Of a DNA stretch of 32,419 nt, positions 27,078 through 32,419 are shown piece after piece. The position numbers and the translations under genes were made by a program. The DNA is from Azospirillum sp. TSO22-1. Lineage in GTDB: Bacteria > Pseudomonadota > Alphaproteobacteria > Azospirillales > Azospirillaceae. The notes beneath the pieces were generated by a model that saw only the letters and a list, made by a program, of their open reading frames with translations, was not told the origin of the DNA and did not search any database. The first letter of the stretch is position 1. Each line of letters begins with the position of its first letter. The stretch spans positions 1 through 32,419 of the forward strand of contig NZ_LGQZ01000040.1 of the NCBI RefSeq assembly GCF_003116015.1, in the 5' to 3' direction.

Positions 27078-27248
27078 ACAGCGCATCATCGACAACTCCA
27101 CCTATCAAGCGTGTGTGATAAATTTTCCCGCAATGCAGCACAGTTCGTGTCACGAGCCTTCTTTGCCGCAGGTCCGTCGTGGCGCGGCCGTGTTACAATG
27201 CGATCGTGCGCAAAGATCGGGCGCATTACTTTAAGACGGGAGTGCGAC

Positions 27249-27518
27249 ATGGTCGACACACCCACCATGAGCCTTCGGGTTCCGCACGATGCCGACATGC
27301 GCAAGGCCCTGCGGGAAGCGGCCAGGGCGCTGCGGCAAGGACAGATCACCGCCGAGGCCCTGCTGGCGTGGCTCGCCAGCCGCCCGGCACACGATCAGGG
27401 GCTGACCGAACGCGTCACCGCCATCGAGGAGCGGCTCGCCACCCTGGAAACCACGGTGGAGCGCCTGCTCCCCGCACAGGCGCGCGACCTATTCCGCCAC
27501 GCGGTCAAGGTCGAATGA
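27249..27518 (+). CDS. Small helical protein with C-terminal coiled coil
   Basis: The family of this 89-aa protein is not recognised. An amphipathic helical N-terminal half (DADMRKALREAARALRQGQ) leads into a heptad-like segment, LTERVTAIEERLATLETTVE, near residues 52-71. This resembles small oligomerising or adaptor proteins. GGAG lies 6 bases before the ATG. Its last 14 bases overlap, tail to tail, the glycosyltransferase gene. No membrane segment or signal peptide is seen. Confidence 0.7.
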   Translation: MVDTPTMSLRVPHDADMRKALREAARALRQGQITAEALLAWLASRPAHDQGLTERVTAIEERLATLETTVERLLPAQARDLFRHAVKVE

Positions 27519-28509
27519 GCGTGCGGTAGAACGCCTCGATCTCGGCCAGCCGGCCAGCTTGGTCGTAGCGGCCGAGGTCCACAGCGGCGCGCGGACGCCG
27601 CTCGGACACGGCACGGCGCAGGGCGGCGGCCAGCGCACCCACGTCGTCCAGCGGCACGAGTTCCCCCGGCATGCCGGGCAGGATCGCCTCGGCGCCCGCC
27701 GTACGCGTGGCGACCACCGGCAGTCCGGCGTCCAGCGCTTCCAGGAACACCAGCCCGAACGGCTCCTCCCGCGATGGCGACACGAACAGGTCGAACGCCT
27801 GATACAGGTCCAGCGCGTCGTTCCGGAACCCGGTGAACAGCACGCCGGGCGGGGCGGCGCGCTCCAGTGCCGCACGCTCCGGCCCGTCGCCGACCACGAC
27901 CAGCCGCGCGTTCGGCAACCCGGCGCGGCGGAACGCCTCCAGCAACCGGTCGACGCCCTTCACCGGGATCAGGTGGCCGACGAAGCCGACGAGGAACGTC
28001 CCCTCCCCCGCTCCCAGTTCGTCGCGCAGACGCGCCACCTGGGCGGATTCCAGCCGGCGGTGCGGCCGGTACCAGAGGTCGATGCGAGCGACCTTGCCCC
28101 TGTACTTCGGGGAAACCCCGTCGCGCTGCCAGTCGGTGGTGCAGATCAGCCCGTCCACGTCGCGGTAGGACTTGTGCCGGTAGTCGAGGTGGATGGTGGC
28201 GGCGACCGGCACCCGTCCGGCCAGCTTGGGCATCAGCCGGCCCGCCCGGCCGCCGTGCGCATGAACGACATCCGGCTTGAAGTGGCGCAGCGCCGCCCAG
28301 CCCTGCAACCACCAGACCGGCCGCCGCAGCCCGACCACCCGTACGCCGGGATCCAGCCAGTCGCGGATCGACAGGCCCAGTTTGTCGGTGCTGTCGGCGC
28401 GCAGCATCAGCAGCACGTCGTGCGTCTTCGCCTGAGCGTTGACCAGTTCCGCCACATGCCGCTCGGCACCGCGGAAGCCTTTGGACAGGATGGCCTGGAC
28501 GATGCGCAC
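27505..28509 (-). CDS. Glycosyltransferase family 4-type (GT-B) protein
   Basis: This 334-aa protein has the two-lobed GT-B pattern of family 4 glycosyltransferases, which move a sugar from a nucleotide-sugar donor to a lipid, polysaccharide or protein acceptor at the cytoplasmic face. The N-terminal lobe starts MRIVQAILSKGFRGAERHV and contains DVVHAHGGRAG. The C-terminal lobe has LVGFVGHLIPVKGVDRLLEA, VVVGDGPERAAL and the donor-site SREEPFGLVFLEALDAGLP (E-x7-E). It is the last gene of the DUF1127-led block, 68 bases after the MaoC-like gene. The acceptor is unknown and no other polysaccharide genes are nearby. Confidence 0.9.
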   Translation of the reverse strand: MRIVQAILSKGFRGAERHVAELVNAQAKTHDVLLMLRADSTDKLGLSIRDWLDPGVRVVGLRRPVWWLQGWAALRHFKPDVVHAHGGRAGRLMPKLAGRVPVAATIHLDYRHKSYRDVDGLICTTDWQRDGVSPKYRGKVARIDLWYRPHRRLESAQVARLRDELGAGEGTFLVGFVGHLIPVKGVDRLLEAFRRAGLPNARLVVVGDGPERAALERAAPPGVLFTGFRNDALDLYQAFDLFVSPSREEPFGLVFLEALDAGLPVVATRTAGAEAILPGMPGELVPLDDVGALAAALRRAVSERRPRAAVDLGRYDQAGRLAEIEAFYRTLIRP

Positions 28510-28577
28510 GCGTCAGCCCTGCTCGGGTGGGAAGGGCTGGACGATAGGTGGCCGGCCGGGCAGCGTCAACGGAGCCC

Positions 28578-29039
28578 TCAGACCGCCACCGTCGCCGACG
28601 GGCGCGCCGCGATGATCTGGTCGATGGCACAGGTCAGCACCGGCTCGCCGTGCTGGTTGGTGGTAGCGTAGGCGCAACGCACGACGCCGCGGTCGCCACG
28701 ACGCGACGGGCGCGTGCCCACCACCTCGACGCGCACGCGCAACGTGTCTCCCGGGCGCACCGGGCGCAACCAACGCACCTCGTCCATGGCGCCGCTGCCC
28801 AGGCTGGTGCCGTCCAGCACGCCGGTCGCCAGCAGCAGGCGGAAGGTGAGGCCGAGCGTCTGGAAGCCGCTCGCGATCAGCCCGCCGAACGGTCCCTCGG
28901 CGGCGGCGACGCCGTCAATGTGGAAGGACTGCGGGTCGAACATCAGGGCGAAGTCGATGATCTGCGACTCGGTCACCGTGACGCCGCGCGTCTCGATGAC
29001 GTCGCCGACGCTGAACTCCTCGAACCAGCGGCCCGCCAT
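28578..29039 (-). CDS. MaoC-like hot-dog-fold dehydratase
   Basis: This 153-aa protein belongs to the MaoC/(R)-specific enoyl-CoA hydratase-like hot-dog family, which typically adds or removes water on an acyl-CoA. The N-terminus RWFEEFSVGDVIETRGVTVT and the hydratase-type block FALMFDPQSFHID, with Asp and His of the catalytic pair, are clear. LRPVRPGDTLRVRVEV is the usual later strand. The ATG at 29039 follows GAGGGGG, which overlaps the stop of the GNAT gene 10 bases upstream. The substrate cannot be deduced. Confidence 0.88.
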   Translation of the reverse strand: MAGRWFEEFSVGDVIETRGVTVTESQIIDFALMFDPQSFHIDGVAAAEGPFGGLIASGFQTLGLTFRLLLATGVLDGTSLGSGAMDEVRWLRPVRPGDTLRVRVEVVGTRPSRRGDRGVVRCAYATTNQHGEPVLTCAIDQIIAARPSATVAV

Positions 29040-29049
29040 GCGTTCCCCC

Positions 29050-29535
29050 TCAGTAGGTCTTCTCGTAGTACAGCACGCCGTCCAGCGGGTTGTGGTAGTA
29101 GGCGGGGATCTCACGGAATCCCAGGCGCTCGTACAGCGCCCGCGCCGTCGTCAAACGGCTGAGCGTGTCGAGCCGCATGGACCGGTAGCCGGCTTGGTCG
29201 CCGATCGCCACGATACGTTCCGCCAGCAGGCGCCCGGCGCCGGTGCCGCGGAACGGCGGCCGGACGTACATGCGCTTCATCTCGCACACGCCGTCGCCGA
29301 GCGGACGCAGGCCGACCACCCCAGCCACCGCCCCGCCGACGCGGGCGAGCAGGAGCGCGCCGTCGGGCGGCGCGTACTTGCCGGGCAGCCCCGCCAACTC
29401 CTCCTCGAAACCCTGGAAACACAGAGAGACGTTCAACTCACCCGCGTACTCGCGGAACAGGGCGCGGACGTGCCCGATGTCCTCGGGCCCGTCCGTGGGG
29501 GTTATGGTGACGTTCGAGGCATCAGCCTCAGACAT
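29050..29535 (-). CDS. GNAT-family N-acetyltransferase
   Basis: This 161-aa protein has the GNAT fold. The acetyl-CoA pyrophosphate loop is MYVRPPFRGTGAGRLLAERI (R-x2-G-x-G type) near residue 95, preceded by AGVVGLRPLGDGVCEMKR and followed by LYERLGFREIPAYY, the usual last strand-helix pair. It would transfer an acetyl group to an amine; the acceptor is unknown. Its start overlaps the PhzF-like gene end by 8 bases, indicating coupling. It lies between the PhzF-like and MaoC-like genes. Confidence 0.9.
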   Translation of the reverse strand: MSEADASNVTITPTDGPEDIGHVRALFREYAGELNVSLCFQGFEEELAGLPGKYAPPDGALLLARVGGAVAGVVGLRPLGDGVCEMKRMYVRPPFRGTGAGRLLAERIVAIGDQAGYRSMRLDTLSRLTTARALYERLGFREIPAYYHNPLDGVLYYEKTY

Positions 29536-30316
29536 GGATCACGCCTTCCAGGTAGAGAACGGCCGTACCGCCGATCTTCACCCGGTCGCCCACCAACTCG
29601 CAAGCGAGATTGCCGCCGCGCGCCGACACCTGCCGCGCCGACAGCGTGGTCTTGCCCAGGCGCTGCGCCCAATAGGGAATCAGCGTGCAATGGGCGGACC
29701 CGGTCACGGAATCTTCCGGCACACCCTTGCCCGGTGCGAAGAAGCGCGAGACGAAGTCGAGCCCGCCCTCCCCCGGCGCCGTCACGCTGACGGCGAAGCG
29801 GTCGAGAGCGGCCAAACGGGTCATGTCCGGCTTCAGTTCCCGCACCGCCGCCGCGTCGTCGTAGACGACGAGGTAGTCGCGCCCGCCCAGCACCGCGACG
29901 GGCTTCGGCCCACCCAGCGCCGGCAGCAGGTTCGGGTGCGGGTCCACGGCGGCCGGCGGCCGGGCGGGGAAGTCGAGGACGAACCGCTTGCCCTCCCGCG
30001 TTACGGTCAGCGTGCCGGCCTGCCGGGTGGCGAAGGCGAAGCGCTCGCGCCCCGGCTCCAGGATCGTCGAAATGACGAACGCGGTCGCCAGCGTGGCGTG
30101 GCCGCACAGGTCCACCTCGACCGCCGGGGTGAACCAGCGCAGTTCGCAGTCGTCGCCGCCGCGGACGAAGAAGGCCGTCTCGGACAGATTGTTCTCCGCC
30201 GCGATGGCGAGCAGCGTGGCATCGGGCAGCCACGCCTCCAGCGGGACGACGGCCGCCGGGTTGCCGGCGAAGACGGCGTCCGCGAAGGCGTCCACCTGAT
30301 AGATCGGCAGGCGCAT
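29528..30316 (-). CDS. PhzF-family isomerase-like protein
   Basis: This 262-aa protein resembles PhzF and its many relatives of diaminopimelate-epimerase fold. The N-terminus LPIYQVDAFADAVFAGNPAAVV is characteristic, and the conserved acidic residue is in NNLSETAFFV. DLCGHATLATAF and GSAHCTLIPYWAQRLG complete the family signature. No other phenazine genes are present, so the role is more likely isomerisation of a small metabolite. AGGAG lies inside the end of the DUF1127 gene, 6 bases upstream, so the two are co-transcribed. Confidence 0.92.
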   Translation of the reverse strand: MRLPIYQVDAFADAVFAGNPAAVVPLEAWLPDATLLAIAAENNLSETAFFVRGGDDCELRWFTPAVEVDLCGHATLATAFVISTILEPGRERFAFATRQAGTLTVTREGKRFVLDFPARPPAAVDPHPNLLPALGGPKPVAVLGGRDYLVVYDDAAAVRELKPDMTRLAALDRFAVSVTAPGEGGLDFVSRFFAPGKGVPEDSVTGSAHCTLIPYWAQRLGKTTLSARQVSARGGNLACELVGDRVKIGGTAVLYLEGVIHV

Positions 30317-30322
30317 GGCCGC

Positions 30323-30568
30323 TCACTCCTTCCAGAAGGGCTTGATGGCTTCGGACTCGGCGTCGGCGCGGCTGACGCCGATGTCCTTCAGCAGGTGGTC
30401 GTCCAACCGCATCAGCGCCTGGCGCTGCCGCCAGCGGTCGTACCAGGGCTGGGTCGCCTCGCCGATCCTCAGGACGGTGCCGGCGGCGACGGACACGGCG
30501 GCACGCAGGGAGGCCAGGAAGATCGACGGGGACGCGCCGGACGGGCGGGTCGCTTCTTGGGTGTGCAT
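30323..30568 (-). CDS. DUF1127-family small protein
   Basis: This 81-aa protein ends in the DUF1127 (YjiS-like) domain: WRQRQALMRLDDHLLKDIGVSRAD, a short arginine-rich helix pair found in many alphaproteobacterial small proteins, some of which bind RNA and affect phosphate or polyamine-related regulation. The N-terminal 35 residues form a less conserved extension. GGAGG lies 6 bases before the ATG. It is the first gene after a good promoter (30624-30651) and is followed 6 bases later by the PhzF-like gene. Confidence 0.88.
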   Translation of the reverse strand: MHTQEATRPSGASPSIFLASLRAAVSVAAGTVLRIGEATQPWYDRWRQRQALMRLDDHLLKDIGVSRADAESEAIKPFWKE

Positions 30569-30598
30569 GACAAACCTCCATCATCGGTACGGCAATCC

Positions 30599-30616
30599 GT
30601 CTCGGATCGTCGAGAC
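30599..30616. promoter_or_regulatory. Palindrome at the DUF1127 operon transcription start
   Basis: GTCTCG-GATCGT-CGAGAC is a perfect 6-bp inverted repeat. The start point predicted from the -10 element (near 30617) falls at its edge, so a protein bound here would block transcription, or the RNA would begin with a 5' hairpin. Confidence 0.5.
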
Positions 30617-30623
30617 AATCGCG

Positions 30624-30651
30624 ATTATGATGGGGCAATTCATGGGGTCAA
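30624..30651 (-). promoter_or_regulatory. Promoter of the DUF1127-PhzF-GNAT-MaoC-GT operon
   Basis: On the minus strand TTGACC (-35, five of six consensus bases) and CATAAT (-10, five of six) are 16 bases apart. Transcription would start near 30617, giving a leader of about 49 bases that contains the GGAGG ribosome site of the DUF1127 gene. This is the best promoter in the window. Confidence 0.75.
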
Positions 30652-30655
30652 TGGC

Positions 30656-30817
30656 GACATTGTCACCATTACATTTCCGATAACGGATGTAACAACGACG
30701 CCACACCCGTTTGCATTGCCTATTTTTGCCAAGAATTCCGGCCTTCCTGGCCGAAAGGCGGATGCTGGGACATTGTCATCATGCTTGTCCTGGTCATACC
30801 AGATTGTCTATATTGTC
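30656..30817. repeat. ATTGTC word repeats in the MocR control region
   Basis: ATTGTC occurs on the plus strand at 30659, 30772, 30803 and 30812, and inverted (GACAAT) at 30614. Two copies are part of the longer word GACATTGTC (30656 and 30769). The pair at 30803/30812 overlaps the -10 region of the MocR gene as a direct repeat. MocR regulators commonly bind direct repeats. Confidence 0.6.
30785..30814 (+). promoter_or_regulatory. MocR promoter predicting a leaderless mRNA
   Basis: TTGTCC (-35, four of six bases) and TATATT (-10, five of six) are 18 bases apart. The usual start point, about 7 bases past the -10 element, falls on the A of the MocR ATG (30821). No Shine-Dalgarno sequence precedes that ATG. 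Confidence 0.6.
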
Positions 30818-30820
30818 CCC

Positions 30821-32215
30821 ATGACAAGCTGGACACCCGACCTCTCAGGCCGCGCCGGCCCCCGCTACCGCGCCATTGCCGACGCCCTGGCAGAGGACGT
30901 CGCCGGCGGACGCCTTCCCCCAGGTACCCGCCTGCCCACGCACCGCGACCTCGCCTATCGGCTGGGTGTCACCGTCGGCACCATCACCCGCTCCTACGCC
31001 GAGGCCGAGCGGCGTGGCCTGATCGGCGGCGAAGTCGGGCGCGGCACCTTCGTGCAGGGCCAGCAGCCGCCGCTCAGCCACGACTCTCTGGCGTGGCACC
31101 GGCCGCCGGAAACCTCGGCGATCAACATGACGGTGGTCACGCCGATCCAGAACGGCGCCGAGCAGGCCATCGCCCAGACGCTGATGGCCATCGCCGCCTC
31201 CGGCTCGGCCGAACAGCTGGTCAACTACGCGCCGCACGCCGGCTTGCCGGCGCACCGCGCCGCGGCGGCGCAGTGGCTGACGCGCCAGCACCGGGTGGCG
31301 GCGGGACCCGAATCGGTGCTGGTGACCAGCGGGGCGCAGAACGCCATGGCGGTAGCGGTGGCCTCGATCGCCCAGGCCGGCGACGTGGTGCTGACCGAAC
31401 GGCTGACCAACTACGGCATGCGCGGCTTGGCGGCGACGCTGCAGCTGCACCTGGAGGGCGTGCCGCTGGACGAGCACGGGATGATCCCCGACGCGCTGGA
31501 CGCGGCCTGCCGCCGCCTTGCGCCGAAGGCGCTCTACATCGTGCCGACGCTGCAGAACCCGACCGCGTCGGTGATGCCCGAGGCGCGGCGCGCCGAGATC
31601 GTGGCGATCTGCCGGCGCCACGGTGTGCTCATCGTCGAGGACGACGTCTTCGGCTTCCTGGTCAGGGACGTCACGCCGATCCAGGCCATGGCGCCAGACA
31701 TCACGCTGTACATCGGCAGCCTGTCGAAGAGCGTCGCCGCCGGCCTGCGCGTCGGCTACGTGGTGGCGCCGCCGGCGCTGGTGCGGCCGATCGAGGCGAC
31801 CATCCGGGCTTTGCAATACTCCTCGCCGCCGCTGCCGGCGGAGGTGGCGACGCGCTGGATCCTCGACGGCTACGCCGACCGCATGGCCGAGCTGCAGCGC
31901 ACCGAGGCCGCCGCCCGTCAGGCCATCGCCCGCGCGGTGCTGCCGCCCTCGGCGGTGTGCGGCCACCCCGCCGGCCTGCACCTGTGGCTGACGCTGCCCG
32001 AGCCGTGGCGCCGCGACGAGTTCGTCGCCGAGGCGCGCCGGCGCGGCGTGGTGGTCACCAGCGCCGACACCTTCGCCGTCGGGCGCAGCAACGTGCCGCA
32101 CGCGGTGCGCCTCGGCCTGTGCATGCCGCGCACCCGCGAGGAGACGGCGCAGGGGGTGCGCATCCTCACCGACGCGCTGGCCAGCCCGGCCGGGGCCGCG
32201 CTGTCGATCGTGTAG
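30821..32215 (+). CDS. MocR-type regulator (GntR winged helix fused to aminotransferase-like domain)
   Basis: This 464-aa DNA-binding regulator has an N-terminal GntR-type winged helix (about residues 10-80: YRAIADALAEDV, RLPTHRDLAYRLGVTVGTI, GRGTFVQ) fused to a fold-type I PLP aminotransferase domain. The latter contains TSGAQNAMAVA, the Asn in LQNPTASV, EDDVFGF with Phe where many enzymes have Tyr, and the PLP lysine in GSLSKSVAAGLRVGY near residue 305. It probably senses an amine or amino acid through PLP rather than catalysing. It is divergent from the DUF1127 operon and the region between carries ATTGTC repeats, so it likely controls itself and that operon. The ATG at 30821 has no ribosome site and coincides with the predicted transcript start. 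Confidence 0.93.
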   Translation: MTSWTPDLSGRAGPRYRAIADALAEDVAGGRLPPGTRLPTHRDLAYRLGVTVGTITRSYAEAERRGLIGGEVGRGTFVQGQQPPLSHDSLAWHRPPETSAINMTVVTPIQNGAEQAIAQTLMAIAASGSAEQLVNYAPHAGLPAHRAAAAQWLTRQHRVAAGPESVLVTSGAQNAMAVAVASIAQAGDVVLTERLTNYGMRGLAATLQLHLEGVPLDEHGMIPDALDAACRRLAPKALYIVPTLQNPTASVMPEARRAEIVAICRRHGVLIVEDDVFGFLVRDVTPIQAMAPDITLYIGSLSKSVAAGLRVGYVVAPPALVRPIEATIRALQYSSPPLPAEVATRWILDGYADRMAELQRTEAAARQAIARAVLPPSAVCGHPAGLHLWLTLPEPWRRDEFVAEARRRGVVVTSADTFAVGRSNVPHAVRLGLCMPRTREETAQGVRILTDALASPAGAALSIV

Positions 32216-32242
32216 AGGCGGCGAGATCGGACGCCCGGCCGC

Positions 32243-32419
32243 TCAACGGCCGTGACCGCCCCCTCCCCCACCGCCTCCACCATGGCCGCCCCCGCCGCCA
32301 TGCCCTCCACCATGCCCTGATCCGCCACCGCGACCGCCCCCTCCACCGCCGCCGTGGCCGCCGCCAGAACCACCGCCGGATCCCGAACCGCCACCGCCGC
32401 CAGATCCACCACCGGATCC
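32243..32419 (-). CDS. Glycine/serine/histidine-rich protein, C-terminal part only
   Basis: One minus-strand frame stays open from the window edge to a TGA at 32243 and encodes 58 residues made of Gly with periodic Ser, then His, ending in GGHGR. The first half looks like GSGGGSGGGG spacers and the second like GHGGG runs. Such tails occur on disordered or metal-binding surface proteins, but the main domain is outside the window. An alanine/valine-rich alternative frame over the same bases is open too, so the frame choice rests on the clean stop and repeat regularity. No terminator is seen in the 27-base gap to the MocR stop. Confidence 0.5.
   Translation of the reverse strand, partial: GSGGGSGGGGGSGSGGGSGGGHGGGGGGGRGGGSGHGGGHGGGGGHGGGGGGGGGHGR

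Noticed and set aside
27133..27234. A 33-codon ORF in the gap before the 89-aa gene
   Set aside because: No ribosome site, no recognisable composition and no flanking signals; likely chance.

Overview
This is a very GC-rich, gene-dense bacterial chromosome segment. The organism is most likely an alphaproteobacterium of the Rhodospirillales (Azospirillum-like). That is an inference from the hisZ-purA pair, an alphaproteobacterial-type RpoH, a DUF1127 protein, an Aer-like PAS chemoreceptor with a C-terminal PilZ domain, and G/C-rich palindromic intergenic repeats. No phage, plasmid, insertion sequence or CRISPR array is visible.

Layout. 1-4.3 kb: a threonine synthase-like gene, a D-2-hydroxyacid dehydrogenase (minus) and a divergent HpaB/AbfD-family flavoprotein; three composite palindromic repeats sit in the gaps. 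4.3-9.25 kb: a small Cys/His-rich protein gene runs tail-to-tail into a minus-strand block of cysE and a three-gene ABC importer (binding protein, fused double permease, ATPase). 9.3-14.1 kb: a PAS-PAS-GGDEF-EAL protein and an Aer-like chemoreceptor ending in PilZ, which makes an adjacent cyclic-di-GMP synthesis/breakdown and sensing pair. 14.3-16 kb: msrP-msrQ (periplasmic methionine sulfoxide repair), then tRNA-Glu(CTC) on the minus strand. 16-19.5 kb: ltaE with a small membrane protein (minus), then rluD and rpoH (plus). 19.6-22.2 kb: a small membrane protein and a tail-anchored pseudokinase (minus). 22.4-22.56 kb: a compact unit that may encode a 27-residue protein. 22.6-25.1 kb: hisZ-purA (minus). 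25.3-27.5 kb: two unrecognised proteins (570 and 89 aa, plus). 27.5-30.6 kb: a minus-strand operon DUF1127 - PhzF-like - GNAT - MaoC-like - glycosyltransferase. 30.8-32.2 kb: a divergent MocR-type regulator whose promoter predicts a leaderless mRNA and whose control region carries repeated ATTGTC words. The window ends inside the C-terminus of a Gly/Ser/His-rich protein.

No gap between genes exceeds about 300 bases. The strongest candidates for something undescribed are the pseudokinase/membrane-protein pair, the 27-codon unit, the ATTGTC-controlled leaderless MocR switch, and the HpaB/AbfD homologue that lacks two of the four known Fe-S ligands. Starts were chosen by Shine-Dalgarno spacing where possible. 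Family assignments come from motif recognition without a database search.
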